Origin: Novosphingobium sp. ERN07
GTDB lineage: Bacteria > Pseudomonadota > Alphaproteobacteria > Sphingomonadales > Sphingomonadaceae
Assembly: GCF_012641335.1 (NCBI RefSeq)
Contig: NZ_JABAID010000006.1
Coordinates: forward strand, 124,001 to 188,000
Reading direction: 5' to 3'
Length of the DNA: 64,000 nucleotides
Below are positions 1-9,338 of this stretch, in pieces. The position numbers and the translations under genes were made by a program. How positions within the stretch are numbered: position 1 is the stretch's first letter; each line of letters begins with the position of its first letter. Below the pieces are notes generated by a model, which saw only the letters and a list, made by a program, of their open reading frames with translations, was not told the origin of the DNA and ran no database searches.

Positions 1-1576
1 GCACGCTGTCTGCATCCGAGGGCTGGCCATAAAGAAAGCCTTGCCCCTTGAACGATCCATACTTTCGCAGTTCATCAAGAACTTGCGTGTTTTCGATGCC
101 CTCGGCCGTGATCGGCAGGTTGAGCCCTTTGCCGAGCGAGGAGATCGCTTCGATGATCGTGTCGCTATCCTTGTTCTTGCCAAGATTCGATACGAAGAAG
201 CGGTCGATCTTGATCTGGTCAAAGGGCAGGGTGCGAAGCTGCGCCAGCGAGGAATAGCCTGTGCCGAAATCGTCAAGGCTGATGCGGATGCCCTGATTCT
301 TGAGGCTGGTGATCAGTGTGCGCACCACGCCGATGTTTTCGTGCAGGCAGGTCTCGGTGATCTCGATATCCAGCCGGTGCGGTGGAAAGTTGGCTTCTAC
401 TAGGAGCTTGAGCAACTTTTGTGCAAACCACGGGTCACGCAACTGTAGGGGCGAGATGTTGACCGAGAGTGTCAGGCGTGGATCCCATTCGCGGGCGTCC
501 TGCAATGCTTGACGGATCAGACTTTCCGACAGTTCTGAAATCAGGCCAATTTCTTCGGCAATCGGAATGAAGATTTCGGGCGAAAGCAGGCCGTGCTTCG
601 GGCATTTCCAGCGGGCGAGCATTTCGAAACCGGTGAGTTCGCCGGTATCGAGATCGACCTGCTTTTCGTAGAAGGGCACGAATTCGCCCTTCGGAATACC
701 ATCACGGATGCCGCGTTCCAGTTCGCTGCGGAAACGCAACTCGCTTTCCATGCTCTGTTCGAACCAGCAATAGCGGTTGCGACCGGATTTCTTGGCCTGA
801 TACATTGCAAGATCGGCCCGGTGCATGAGCTTGGCTGCGATATCTTCCGAAGCGCCATTGGCTTTTTCGGCGGATGTAGCGAGGCCAAACGATGCCGTGA
901 CATCAAGGACCACGCCTTCGAGTTCGATCGGCCGCGCAATGGCGGCGCTGATCCGGGCCATGAGCCGATCAATGGCATCGACGTGATCGGGATCGTAGAT
1001 AGCCGCAAAGGCGAATTCATCGCCTCCAAGCCGGGCCATGACCGAACGGTCGGGAAGAATTTCACCAATGCGGTGTGCGGTCTGCAACAGCACGGCATCC
1101 CCAGCCTGATGGCCATGCGCGTCGTTCGAGCGTTTGAAGTTATCGAGATCCATCATCATGACGACGACTTCGTGCCCTGTAGTCCGCGCAGTGGCGATCA
1201 TCTCTTCGAGAGCGGGGCCGATGCTGCGGCGGTTGAGGCAACCGGTGAGCGGATCGGTGTGAGCAAGGCGGTGCGCCGTTTCTTCCGCTTGGCGGCGCTG
1301 ACCGACTTCTTTGGTGAGATCGACGTAACGACGCCAGCCAAACAGCAGCAGCGCGATGTTGAGGATGAGCGCAACGCTGAGCATCGGTTCGCGCGGGGGC
1401 GTGCCATTAATGACTGAGCGGAGGAAGTCGGTGAGGACCGTAGAGCCATTGGCAACGAACAGCAGCACTGCCGCCACGATAATGCCAAGACCTACGATAT
1501 CATGTACGGGCTTGTCCGCCGCTTCGGCTCCAAGTTCCGTTTCAATTGGCTCAATTGCCATTGGCGTCGATGCCAT
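1..1576 (-). CDS. GGDEF/EAL cyclic-di-GMP signalling protein (partial, C-terminus beyond window)
   Basis: This membrane-bound protein would make and/or degrade cyclic di-GMP. The first 525 codons are visible and the stop lies beyond base 1. Residues about 27-47 and 60-80 are two hydrophobic segments. A GGDEF domain follows, with an intact signature (RLGGDEFAF). An EAL domain follows in turn: its signature reads EMLARW rather than EALLRW, but later EAL motifs (LDDFGTGYSSL, FDQIKIDRFF, ITAEGIEN) are conserved. The GGDEF site therefore looks able to bind GTP, while phosphodiesterase activity with EML in place of EAL is uncertain. The ATG at 1576 has GGAAG nine bases upstream; a second in-frame ATG lies at 1561. 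Its substrate and signal are unknown, as no periplasmic sensor domain is evident. Confidence 0.9.
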   Translation of the reverse strand, partial: MASTPMAIEPIETELGAEAADKPVHDIVGLGIIVAAVLLFVANGSTVLTDFLRSVINGTPPREPMLSVALILNIALLLFGWRRYVDLTKEVGQRRQAEETAHRLAHTDPLTGCLNRRSIGPALEEMIATARTTGHEVVVMMMDLDNFKRSNDAHGHQAGDAVLLQTAHRIGEILPDRSVMARLGGDEFAFAAIYDPDHVDAIDRLMARISAAIARPIELEGVVLDVTASFGLATSAEKANGASEDIAAKLMHRADLAMYQAKKSGRNRYCWFEQSMESELRFRSELERGIRDGIPKGEFVPFYEKQVDLDTGELTGFEMLARWKCPKHGLLSPEIFIPIAEEIGLISELSESLIRQALQDAREWDPRLTLSVNISPLQLRDPWFAQKLLKLLVEANFPPHRLDIEITETCLHENIGVVRTLITSLKNQGIRISLDDFGTGYSSLAQLRTLPFDQIKIDRFFVSNLGKNKDSDTIIEAISSLGKGLNLPITAEGIENTQVLDELRKYGSFKGQGFLYGQPSDADSV

Positions 1577-1901
1577 AACCCCTGCTTCCGTCCTGCCTTC
1601 CCGATCTACGGGAACCCCTTTTAAACGGCGCTAACCGTCCTACTGACACCTAGGTGAACGTCCTGAAGTTTTGGTTAAGATTACCTTTGCACCGGGCCGG
1701 CACGATGGCCCACGCAGCAAATGCTTGTGTTTGAATGCGACCGGGGCTATGGGCGGCGCAGCGAGAGGCATGGCCTTTTGCGTTCTTACAACGGCCCCTG
1801 TTCAGGATGCCACACGCTGGTCGGCGAGGTTTCGCCCACCGGCGTTTTTCGCGTTACGCGAAAATGGCATTCTTTCAAGGGCATGGCGATGGGAATTGGG
1901 C
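1577..1901. other. Intergenic region between the GGDEF/EAL gene and ffh
   Basis: About 325 bases separate the divergent genes. I see no convincing gene; the ffh frame is open back to 1671 but the extra residues match nothing in the Ffh family. An 8-bp perfect inverted repeat (TTTTCGCG, TTA, CGCGAAAA) lies at 1846-1864, about 40 bases before the ffh start. Promoters for both genes should be here, but no -35/-10 pair is clear enough to annotate. Confidence 0.5.
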
Positions 1902-3377
1902 GTGTTCGATAGTCTTTCAGACCGGCTTGGAGGCGTGTTTGACCGCCTGCGTGGCCGCGGCGCGCTGCGTGAGGAAGACGTTCTGGCCGCAATGCGCGAA
2001 GTGCGTATCGCGCTGCTGGAAGCGGACGTTGCGCTGCCTGTCGTGCGTCGATTTATTGAATCCGTTTCGGAGCAGGCTGTTGGCCAGTCGGTGCTCAAAT
2101 CGGTCACGCCCGGCCAGCAGGTCGTCAAGATCGTCAACGATGCACTCGTTGAAATGCTGGGTGGCGGAACTGCCGAGCTTGATCTGAACGCTGCCCCGCC
2201 GGTGGTGATCATGATGGTCGGCCTGCAGGGCTCGGGCAAGACGACCAGCACCGCCAAGATCGCCAAGTTGCTGAAGGAAAAGCAGGGCAAGAAGGTGCTG
2301 ATGGCATCGCTGGACGTCAATCGTCCGGCGGCGCAGGAGCAGCTTCGCGTGCTGGGCGAACAGGCCGGCGTTGCCACACTGCCGATCATCGCCGGGCAGA
2401 TGCCGGTGGATATCGCTACGCGCGCGGTGAACGCGGCAAAGTTGCAAGCGGTGGATGTGCTGCTGCTCGATACGGCAGGCCGTCTGCACGTCGATGCGGC
2501 CCTGATGGACGAGATGAAGGCGGTTGCTGCCGTCTCTACCCCCAAGGAAACGCTGCTCGTCGTCGATTCCCTTACCGGGCAGGACGCGGTCAACGTCGCG
2601 CAGTCGTTCGCGGGCGAAGTGGACCTGACCGGCGTTGTGCTGACCCGCATGGACGGCGACGCGCGCGGCGGTGCGGCGCTTTCGATGCGGGCTGTTACCG
2701 GCAAGCCGATCAAGTTTGCGGGCACCGGCGAAAAGCTCGACGCGATGGAGCCGTTCCATCCTGAGCGCGTGGCTGGCCGTATTCTTGGCATGGGCGATAT
2801 CGTGTCCATCGTCGAAAAGGCGGCGGCAACGATTCAGGCTGAAGACGCCGAAAAGCTGGCGCAGCGCATGGCCAAGGGGCAGTTCGACATGAACGATCTG
2901 CGCACCCAGTTGCGCCAGATGCAGAACATGGGCGGGCTTGGTGCGCTTGCGGGCATGATGCCGGGCATGAAAAAGGCCAAGGCTGCGATGGCGCAGTCTG
3001 GCATGGACGACAAGGTGCTGCTGCGCATGGACGCCATCATCGGATCGATGACGCCCAAGGAACGCGAGCGCCCTGAACTGCTCAACGCCAAGCGCAAGAT
3101 CCGTGTGGCCAAGGGTTCCGGCACGCAAGTGCAGGACGTGAACAAGCTTCTGAAAATGCATCAGGAAATGGCCAAGGCCATGAAGCAGATCAAGAAGATG
3201 GGCGGCCTCAAGGGTCTTGGTGCGCTGTTCGGCAAGGGTGGCCTTGGTGCTGCGATGCCGGGGCTGGACCAGCAGATGGGGCCGGGTGGTCTTGGTGGTG
3301 GCGGCATGGGCGGATTGCCCGGCTTGGGTTCAGGCGGTTTGCCGGGCAATCTCGGCGATCTGCTCAAGAAGAAATGA
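1902..3377 (+). CDS. ffh: Signal recognition particle protein Ffh (SRP54)
   Basis: Ffh is the GTPase of the signal recognition particle. It binds signal sequences of nascent membrane and secreted proteins with 4.5S RNA and hands the ribosome to FtsY. The 491-residue product has the N domain (1-90), a G domain with P-loop GLQGSGKTT near 107, DTAGR near 189 and TRMDGDARGG near 247, and a methionine-rich M domain from about 300. The last 50 residues are a glycine-rich tail. The open frame runs further upstream, but the family N-terminus (MFDSLSDRLGG) begins at the GTG at 1902, so I use that start. It heads the rpsP-rimM-trmD-rplS cluster, with 45 bases before rpsP. Confidence 0.96.
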   Translation: MFDSLSDRLGGVFDRLRGRGALREEDVLAAMREVRIALLEADVALPVVRRFIESVSEQAVGQSVLKSVTPGQQVVKIVNDALVEMLGGGTAELDLNAAPPVVIMMVGLQGSGKTTSTAKIAKLLKEKQGKKVLMASLDVNRPAAQEQLRVLGEQAGVATLPIIAGQMPVDIATRAVNAAKLQAVDVLLLDTAGRLHVDAALMDEMKAVAAVSTPKETLLVVDSLTGQDAVNVAQSFAGEVDLTGVVLTRMDGDARGGAALSMRAVTGKPIKFAGTGEKLDAMEPFHPERVAGRILGMGDIVSIVEKAAATIQAEDAEKLAQRMAKGQFDMNDLRTQLRQMQNMGGLGALAGMMPGMKKAKAAMAQSGMDDKVLLRMDAIIGSMTPKERERPELLNAKRKIRVAKGSGTQVQDVNKLLKMHQEMAKAMKQIKKMGGLKGLGALFGKGGLGAAMPGLDQQMGPGGLGGGGMGGLPGLGSGGLPGNLGDLLKKK

Positions 3378-3422
3378 GTTTCGGTTTTTCCAGTTTCCAG
3401 TTTTGATTGAAAGGTAGTTCAC

Positions 3423-3854
3423 ATGTCCGTTTCGATGCGTCTTTCGCGTGGTGGTTCGAAGAAGCGCCCGTACTACAAGGTTGTCGTTTCCAACAGCCGC
3501 GCCCCGCGCGATGGCAAGTATCTGGAACAGGTCGGCACCTACAACCCGCTGCTCGCCAAGGATGACGAAAACCGCGTGCGTCTGGTCGAAGACCGCGTGC
3601 GCTACTGGCTGGGCGTTGGCGCTCAGCCGACCGACCGCGTTGCCCGTATGCTCGACAAGGCCGGGATCAAGGAACGCGCTGCGACCAACAACCCGCAGAA
3701 GGCCGAACCCGGTGCCAAGGCCAAGGAACGCGCCGAGGAAAAGGCCGAGAAGGCTCGTGAAGCTGCAGAAGCCGCTGCTGCTGCATCGGCGGCTCCGGCC
3801 GCTGAAGAAGCTCCGGCTGCTGAAGCTGCTGCTGAAGAGCAGACGGAAGCCTGA
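3423..3854 (+). CDS. rpsP: 30S ribosomal protein S16
   Basis: S16 binds 16S rRNA and is needed for 30S assembly. The S16 core ([21 protein letters not shown] onwards, with ARMLDKAGI near 77) ends about residue 85. It is followed by a roughly 58-residue tail made almost only of Ala, Glu and Lys, giving 143 residues against about 80 for the shortest homologues. Long acidic/alanine tails on S16 are common in alphaproteobacteria. GAAAGG precedes the ATG. The stop lies two bases before the TTG of rimM, so translation is probably coupled. Confidence 0.97.
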   Translation: MSVSMRLSRGGSKKRPYYKVVVSNSRAPRDGKYLEQVGTYNPLLAKDDENRVRLVEDRVRYWLGVGAQPTDRVARMLDKAGIKERAATNNPQKAEPGAKAKERAEEKAEKAREAAEAAAAASAAPAAEEAPAAEAAAEEQTEA

Positions 3855-3856
3855 TC

Positions 3857-4345
3857 TTGCGCGACCGGCCTGTCACGCTCGCCGCCATCATTGGCGCACA
3901 TGGGGTGACGGGCGAGGTCCGCCTGAAACTGTTCGGGGAAGGCGTGGTGGCTCTCAAGAGCTACCGCGCCTTCTGCGATTCCACGCTGACGGTCGTGAAG
4001 CTGAAGGATGACGGCAAGGGCGGGGCGATTGCCCGCTTTGCCGAAGTGACTGATCGCACGGCGGCGGAAAAGCTGCGCGGCACGGCGCTGACCGTGCCAA
4101 GATCCTCGCTGCCCGCGCTGGCCGAAGGCGAATATTACCATGCCGACCTGATCGGCCTGCCCGCAGTCTCGACCGAGGGCGAGGCGATTGGCGAATGCGT
4201 CGGCGTGGAGAACTTCGGCGCGGGCGACGTGATCGAGATCCGCAAACCCGACGGCAAGAAGTTCATGGTGCCGATGAAGGCACAAGCAGTGCCGGAATGG
4301 GATGATGAGCGGATTGTGATTGAGGCGGGGTGGGTCGATCAATGA
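3857..4345 (+). CDS. rimM: 16S rRNA processing / ribosome maturation factor RimM
   Basis: RimM binds S19 in the head of the 30S subunit and assists maturation of the 3' domain of 16S rRNA. The 162-residue product has the N-terminal RimM barrel ([19 protein letters not shown]) and a C-terminal PRC-barrel half beginning near YYHADLIGL. The initiation codon is TTG two bases after the rpsP stop. No ATG fits the family N-terminus, and GGAAG sits just upstream. The stop overlaps the trmD ATG (ATGA at 4342), as expected for this operon. Confidence 0.95.
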   Translation: MRDRPVTLAAIIGAHGVTGEVRLKLFGEGVVALKSYRAFCDSTLTVVKLKDDGKGGAIARFAEVTDRTAAEKLRGTALTVPRSSLPALAEGEYYHADLIGLPAVSTEGEAIGECVGVENFGAGDVIEIRKPDGKKFMVPMKAQAVPEWDDERIVIEAGWVDQ

Positions 4346-5082
4346 CCTTCGCTGCTACCGTTCTCACGCTATACCCTGAGATGTTCCCCGGCCCGCTGGG
4401 CGTCAGCCTTGCCGGGCGCGCGTTGCGTGAAGGCGCTTGGGCGATGGATGCGGTGCAGATTCGGGACTTTGCCATCGACAAGCACAAGACCGTTGATGAC
4501 ACGCCGGCAGGCGGCGGGGCGGGGATGGTTTTGCGGGTGGATGTTCTTGCCAAGGCTATCGACCATGCGCGGGAAAGCCATCCCGGTTGCCCGGTGATTG
4601 CCATGACACCACGGGGCAAGCCGCTGACGCAGGAGCGGGTGCGGGAGCTTGCCGAGGGGCCGGGCGTGATCGTGGTTTGCGGTCGATTTGAGGGTTTTGA
4701 CGAGCGCATTTTCGAAGGCCGCGACGTCGAGGAAGTCTCGGTCGGTGATATTGTTTTGTCCGGCGGCGAATGTGCGGCTTTGATGCTGCTCGACGCTTGC
4801 ATTCGGTTGCTTCCCGGCGTAATGGGCGCGGCTTCTAGCGGGCATGAGGAGTCGTTTGAGAACGGCCTCCTTGAATACCCGCACTATACCCGACCCCAAG
4901 AGTGGGAAGGGCGCACGATTCCTGAAGTGCTGCGATCGGGGGATCATGCGAAAATCGCGGAATGGCGGAAACGTCGTTCGGAAGACGATACACGGTTACG
5001 CAGGCCGGACCTTTGGGAGCGCCACATCGGCGTTCGGGTCCAGTCTGCCTCTGGCGCGCAGCGTGAAGTGCAGGACGATTGA
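4342..5082 (+). CDS. trmD: tRNA (guanine-N1)-methyltransferase TrmD
   Basis: TrmD methylates N1 of G37 next to the anticodon using S-adenosylmethionine, which prevents +1 frameshifting. The 246-residue protein has the knotted SPOUT fold signatures: [11 protein letters not shown] at the N-terminus, the substrate loop [21 protein letters not shown] and [15 protein letters not shown] twelve bases upstream is also open, but the ATG at 4342 overlaps the rimM stop by four bases and matches the family start. It is followed directly by rplS. Confidence 0.96.
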   Translation: MTFAATVLTLYPEMFPGPLGVSLAGRALREGAWAMDAVQIRDFAIDKHKTVDDTPAGGGAGMVLRVDVLAKAIDHARESHPGCPVIAMTPRGKPLTQERVRELAEGPGVIVVCGRFEGFDERIFEGRDVEEVSVGDIVLSGGECAALMLLDACIRLLPGVMGAASSGHEESFENGLLEYPHYTRPQEWEGRTIPEVLRSGDHAKIAEWRKRRSEDDTRLRRPDLWERHIGVRVQSASGAQREVQDD

Positions 5083-5084
5083 AA

Positions 5085-5453
5085 ATGAACCTGATTCAGC
5101 AGCTTGAAGCTGAAGCCATCGCCGAATTCAAGGCGAAGAAGGAAATTCCGGACTTCCGCGCAGGCGACACCGTCCGCGTCGGCGTGCGCGTGGTTGAAGG
5201 CGAACGCACCCGCGTTCAGGCCTACGAAGGCGTGTGCATCGCGCGTTCGAACCGTGGCCTCGGCTCGAACTTCACCGTTCGCAAGATTTCGTTCGGTGAA
5301 GGCGTGGAGCGCGTGTTCCCGCTCTATTCGCCCAACATCGATTCGATTACCGTGGTGCGCCGTGGTGTCGTGCGTCGTGCGAAGCTCTACTATCTTCGTG
5401 GCCGCACCGGTAAATCGGCGCGTATTGCTGAGCGTAAGGTCACCAAGGCCTGA
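5085..5453 (+). CDS. rplS: 50S ribosomal protein L19
   Basis: L19 lies at the 30S-50S interface. The 122-residue protein shows the family motifs [25 protein letters not shown] and [19 protein letters not shown] six bases upstream is in frame, but the ATG at 5085, two bases after the trmD stop, gives the standard N-terminus (MNLIQQLE). It is the last gene of the ffh-rplS cluster and is followed by a strong terminator. Confidence 0.97.
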   Translation: MNLIQQLEAEAIAEFKAKKEIPDFRAGDTVRVGVRVVEGERTRVQAYEGVCIARSNRGLGSNFTVRKISFGEGVERVFPLYSPNIDSITVVRRGVVRRAKLYYLRGRTGKSARIAERKVTKA

Positions 5454-5486
5454 GCCGACCAACGCCGCAACACCGGTAACGTGTTC

Positions 5487-5523
5487 AAAAGGCGTCCTGG
5501 CTCAGAGCCGGGGCGCCTTTTTT
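5487..5523 (+). terminator. Rho-independent terminator after rplS
   Basis: AAAAGGCG pairs with CGCCTTTT around a loop that itself contains GGCTC/GAGCC, and six T residues follow. It lies 33 bases after the rplS stop and marks the end of the ffh-rplS transcription unit. Confidence 0.9.
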
Positions 5524-5609
5524 GCTTTCATACGCAACCATTTCGGGCCACCCAAGGGGCATTGCGAATATGCCCGGCCACGGCACGGGCCAGAGGATAC
5601 CGAAACATC

Positions 5610-7868
5610 ATGCGCCACTTCCGCCTGCTCGCCGCCTGCGCGCTGACTCCTATTGTCACTACGCCAGCGCTTGCCCAACAGGGAACCCAGATGACTGCGA
5701 ATGCGCCTGTCGATGCCGCCGCGCTGACTTTCGAGCGCGTTTTCGCCAGTCCCGGCCTGAACGGGCCAGCGCCGCGCGCGGTGAAGCTTTCGCCTGATGG
5801 CCGTTATCTGACGCTGCTGAAGAACCGTGGGGATGACCGTGAGCGGTACGACTTGTGGGGCTTTGACCGGCAGACCAGCGAATGGAAGATGCTGGTGGAT
5901 TCGCTCAAGCTTTCATCCGGGCGGCAGCTTTCGGAAGCCGAGAAGATGCAGCGCGAGCGGCAGCGGATTGGCGATCTGAAGGGTATCGTTTCCTATGAAT
6001 GGGCTGCCGATGGCAAGTCGGTGCTGGTGCCGGTGGATGGCGAACTGTTCCTTGCCGGGCTGGATGGTTCGGTGCGCAAGGTTGAAGGCACCAAGGGCGG
6101 CGAACTGACGCCCAAGCTGGGGCCGAAGGGCGAGCATATCGCCTATGTGCGCGACCGGCGGCTGTGGGCCGGGCCGGTGACGGGCGCTGCGGCGCAGGCG
6201 ATCACGCCTGAGGAGGCGAACGTTGACGTCCACTGGGGCGAGGCCGAGTTTGTGGCGCAGGAGGAAATGAACCGCTTCAACGGGTTCTGGTGGTCACCCG
6301 ATGAAAAGCGCATTGCGGTGGAGCGCTTTGACGAAAGCATGGTTGGCGTGGTGACGCGCACGGCCATCGGCGCTGAGGATACGCGGACGTATCAGCAGCG
6401 CTACCCGGCGGCGGGCACGCCCAATGCCGAAGTTTCGCTGTGGGTGATGGGGCCGGACGGATCGAACCGGGTGCAGGTTGATCTGGGGGCGGACAAGGAC
6501 ATTTATCTGGCGCGCGTGGACTGGGCGCCAGATGGCAAGGCGCTTTATGTGCAGCGGATGAACCGCGAACAGACGGTGCTGGACATGCTCAAGGTCGATC
6601 CGGCCACGGGCAAGGCCAGCGTGATGTTCACCGAAAAGGCGGCGGAAAAGCACTGGATCGATCTGTCGGACAGCTATCGGTTCCTCAGCGACGGCAGCCT
6701 GATCTGGTGGTCACAGCGCGATGGGTTCGGGCATCTCTACCGTTTGAAAGGTGACAAGTGGAGCCAGTTGACCAAAGGTGACTGGGTGGTCACGGGGCTG
6801 GTCGGCGTGGATGAGAAAGGTGGCAAGCTCTACCTGACCGCCACCAAGGACGATGTGCTGGCGCAGCAGGTCTATGCGATGGACCTGAAGGCACCCGGTA
6901 AGCTGACGCGGATCACCGAACTCGGCTGGGTCAACAGCGCTTCTATGGACCGCACGGGCCAGACGCTGATGATCTCGCGCGCGTCGGATGCGCAGCCTGC
7001 ACAGTCCTATATCGCGGACACAGGCGGCAAGCGGCTGGCCTGGATCGAGGAGAACAAGGTGGCGGGCGCGCATCCTTATGCGCCCTACCTTGCCAGCCAT
7101 CGCCCGGCGCAGTTCGGCACAATCCCGGCTGCGGACGGCACACCGCTGCACTACATGATGATTACGCCGCCTCTGGAGCCGGGGAAGAAGTATCCGGTGT
7201 TCACGTACCACTATGGTGGGCCTACGTCGCAGGTGGTGGCCAAGGGCTTTCAGGGGGCGCTGGCGCAGGCGATTGTCGACAAGGGGTACATCTACTTCGC
7301 CATCGATAATCGCGGGTCAGAAAACCGGGGCGTGAAGTTCGCCTCGGCGCTGCATCATGCGATGGGGGCGGTCGAAGTGGAAGACCAGCTTGCGGGCGCG
7401 ATGTGGCTGAAAAAGCAGACGTTCGTCGATGTCGAAAAGATCAGCACGTTCGGCTGGTCCTATGGCGGGTATATGTCGATCAAGATGCTGGAAGCCAATC
7501 CGGGTGCCTATGCGGCAGGGATCGCGGTGGCTCCGGTGACGAAGTGGCAGCTTTATGACACCACTTATACCGAGCGTTATCTGGGTGATCCCAATAAGTT
7601 GCCACAGGTCTATGAGAAGGCGAACGCGCTGGCCGATACTGGCAAGATCAGCGATCCGTTGCTGATCATTCATGGCATGGCGGATGACAATGTGGTGTTC
7701 GAGAATGCCAGCGCGATCATCGCCAAAATGCAGGGCGAGGCGGTGCCGTTCGAGATGATGCTCTATCCCGGCTACACCCACCGCATCAGCGGGCCGAAGG
7801 TGAGCCAGCATTTGTATGAGACGATTTTCGGTTTCCTTGATCGTAACGGGGCAGGGAGCGGGAAGTAG
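5610..7868 (+). CDS. Dipeptidyl-peptidase IV-like S9 family serine peptidase
   Basis: This is a periplasmic or surface prolyl-type exopeptidase expected to release dipeptides from proline- or alanine-containing peptides. The 752-residue product starts with a signal peptide (hydrophobic core and TPALAQ cleavage site near 23). A DPP IV N-terminal beta-propeller follows (about 60-480), then an alpha/beta-hydrolase domain. The catalytic triad is visible: Ser617 in GWSYGGY, Asp692/693 in HGMADDNV and His724 in YTHR. The propeller carries EEMNRF, the DPP IV glutamate motif that anchors the substrate N-terminus. The frame is open from 5481, but that part overlaps the rplS terminator, so the ATG at 5610 is used. 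Confidence 0.92.
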   Translation: MRHFRLLAACALTPIVTTPALAQQGTQMTANAPVDAAALTFERVFASPGLNGPAPRAVKLSPDGRYLTLLKNRGDDRERYDLWGFDRQTSEWKMLVDSLKLSSGRQLSEAEKMQRERQRIGDLKGIVSYEWAADGKSVLVPVDGELFLAGLDGSVRKVEGTKGGELTPKLGPKGEHIAYVRDRRLWAGPVTGAAAQAITPEEANVDVHWGEAEFVAQEEMNRFNGFWWSPDEKRIAVERFDESMVGVVTRTAIGAEDTRTYQQRYPAAGTPNAEVSLWVMGPDGSNRVQVDLGADKDIYLARVDWAPDGKALYVQRMNREQTVLDMLKVDPATGKASVMFTEKAAEKHWIDLSDSYRFLSDGSLIWWSQRDGFGHLYRLKGDKWSQLTKGDWVVTGLVGVDEKGGKLYLTATKDDVLAQQVYAMDLKAPGKLTRITELGWVNSASMDRTGQTLMISRASDAQPAQSYIADTGGKRLAWIEENKVAGAHPYAPYLASHRPAQFGTIPAADGTPLHYMMITPPLEPGKKYPVFTYHYGGPTSQVVAKGFQGALAQAIVDKGYIYFAIDNRGSENRGVKFASALHHAMGAVEVEDQLAGAMWLKKQTFVDVEKISTFGWSYGGYMSIKMLEANPGAYAAGIAVAPVTKWQLYDTTYTERYLGDPNKLPQVYEKANALADTGKISDPLLIIHGMADDNVVFENASAIIAKMQGEAVPFEMMLYPGYTHRISGPKVSQHLYETIFGFLDRNGAGSGK

Positions 7869-7891
7869 GACCGAACCCCAGTTCTTAATCC

Positions 7892-7980
7892 GTCACGCTG
7901 AACTTGTTTCAGGGTCCATGTCTGTGTTGAGAGGTTCGGCCTGATCGGCGCGATGGATCGTGAAACGAGTTCAGGATGAC
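7892..7980. repeat. Intergenic inverted-repeat element (REP-like), family A
   Basis: A 28-base arm at 7892-7919 (GTCACGCTGAACTTGTTTCA...) and its imperfect inverse at 7953-7980 (...TGAAACGAGTTCAGGATGAC) agree at about 22 of 28 positions around a 33-base loop. This is the layout of repetitive extragenic palindromes. I recall CACGCTGAACTTGTTTCAGG-like sequences as recurrent in sphingomonad genomes; copy number cannot be seen from one window. Confidence 0.65.
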
Positions 7981-8018
7981 AATTATCGGGCATGGTAACG
8001 GCGTGTTCTGGGGCAAGC

Positions 8019-8045
8019 GGGGGTGTTTCGCCCCCAAGCGTTTTT
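8019..8045 (+). terminator. Probable terminator in the asd upstream region
   Basis: GGGGG (8019-8023) pairs with CCCCC (8031-8035), and TTTTT follows five bases later (8041-8045). It would end transcription of the upstream peptidase gene. The spacing between stem and T-run makes it less certain than the rplS terminator. Confidence 0.5.
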
Positions 8046-8050
8046 AACTT

Positions 8051-8068
8051 GGCTGGTTGGAACCAGCC
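8051..8068. repeat. Short perfect palindrome upstream of asd
   Basis: GGCTGGTT and AACCAGCC form an 8-bp perfect dyad 55 bases before the asd start. It could be an operator or part of the terminator region; nothing further supports either reading. Confidence 0.4.
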
Positions 8069-8122
8069 GCTAGGGAACGGCTCGTCTGCAAGTGAACGGC
8101 GGGCCGCAGGAAGGGAAGTAAG

Positions 8123-9148
8123 ATGGGTTACCGGGTTGTAGTGGTCGGTGCGACGGGAAATGTGGGCCGCGAGATGCTCAACATTCTGGCCGAGCGCGAG
8201 TTTCCCTGCGACGAGATCGCGGCAGTCGCTTCGTCGCGCTCGCAGGGTACCGAGATCGAGTTCGGCGAAACGGGCCGGATGCTGAAGGTCCAGAACGTCG
8301 ACAACTTCGATTTCACCGGCTGGGACATCGCTCTTTTCGCTGCAGGGTCCGGCCCGACGCAGGTTCATGCGCCACGCGCTGCGGCTGCGGGCTGCGTGGT
8401 GATCGACAACTCGTCGCTCTACCGCATGGACCCGGACGTGCCGCTGATCGTGCCAGAAGTGAACCCGGATGCCATTGATGGCTATACCGCCAAGAACATC
8501 ATCGCGAACCCCAACTGCTCTACCGCGCAGATGGTGGTGGCACTGAAGCCGCTGCATGATGCCGCGAAGATCAAGCGCGTCGTTGTCTCCACCTACCAGT
8601 CGGTTTCCGGCGCGGGCAAGGAAGGCATGGACGAGCTGTTCGAACAGAGCCGCGCCATCTTCGTCAACGATCCGATCGAACCCAAGAAGTTCACCAAACA
8701 GATCGCCTTCAACGTGATCCCGCACATCGACGTCTTCCTTGACGATGGTTCGACGAAGGAAGAGTGGAAGATGGTCGCCGAGACCAAGAAGATCCTGGAC
8801 CCCAAGGTTAAGGTCACGGCTACCTGCGTGCGCGTACCTGTTTTCGTCGGCCACTCTGAATCGATTAATATCGAGTTCGAGAACGAGATCTCGGCCGAAG
8901 AAGCGCAGAACATCCTGCGCGAAGCGCCGGGTGTCATGCTGATCGACAAGCGCGAGAACGGTGGATATGTGACGCCGATCGAATGCGTCGGCGATTTCGC
9001 CACCTTTATTTCGCGCGTGCGCGAAGATTCGACCATCGACAATGGCCTCAACATCTGGTGCGTTTCGGATAACTTGCGCAAGGGCGCAGCGCTGAACGCG
9101 GTGCAGATTGCTGAACTGCTTGGTCGCCGCCACCTCAAGAAGGGCTGA
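8123..9148 (+). CDS. asd: Aspartate-semialdehyde dehydrogenase
   Basis: Asd reduces aspartyl phosphate to aspartate semialdehyde with NADPH, the branch point to lysine/diaminopimelate, threonine and methionine. The 341-residue protein has the Rossmann motif VVGATGNVGREML at the N-terminus and the catalytic Cys132 in NPNCST. ATG at 8123 follows GGAAGGGAAG. The gene stands alone with hairpins on both sides. dapA, the next enzyme on the lysine branch, lies at 41.8 kb. Confidence 0.96.
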   Translation: MGYRVVVVGATGNVGREMLNILAEREFPCDEIAAVASSRSQGTEIEFGETGRMLKVQNVDNFDFTGWDIALFAAGSGPTQVHAPRAAAAGCVVIDNSSLYRMDPDVPLIVPEVNPDAIDGYTAKNIIANPNCSTAQMVVALKPLHDAAKIKRVVVSTYQSVSGAGKEGMDELFEQSRAIFVNDPIEPKKFTKQIAFNVIPHIDVFLDDGSTKEEWKMVAETKKILDPKVKVTATCVRVPVFVGHSESINIEFENEISAEEAQNILREAPGVMLIDKRENGGYVTPIECVGDFATFISRVREDSTIDNGLNIWCVSDNLRKGAALNAVQIAELLGRRHLKKG

Positions 9149-9160
9149 TTGAGTTTATAG

Positions 9161-9186
9161 CTGGCGGGTGCGATAGTGCCCGCCAG
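9161..9186 (+). terminator. Hairpin after asd
   Basis: CTGGCGGG and CCCGCCAG form a perfect 8-bp stem with a 10-base loop, 13 bases after the asd stop. There is no T-run, so it may be only a transcript-end stabilising hairpin. Confidence 0.45.
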
Positions 9187-9338
9187 TCGCCCTGATCCCT
9201 ATATCGGGCGGACAGGCTGATAGCTGTATTCCCAACTCCTAAAGTAGAGATTTTTCAAACGACCCATTGCGCAGGACATAAAGGAAGCGTTATGTGCGGT
9301 GCAGCAAGGCGATAGCCAGGCGGTTCCGTGGGGGTTTG

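Noticed and set aside
1917-3161. A 414-codon open frame antisense to ffh (minus strand)
   Set aside because: It is a shadow of ffh codon usage. Its product is rich in His, Arg and Gln with no recognisable domain, and ffh is certain.
7772-9133. A 453-codon minus-strand frame across asd and the repeat region
   Set aside because: It spans an intergenic palindrome and antisense asd sequence; the composition is shadow-like and no domain is seen.
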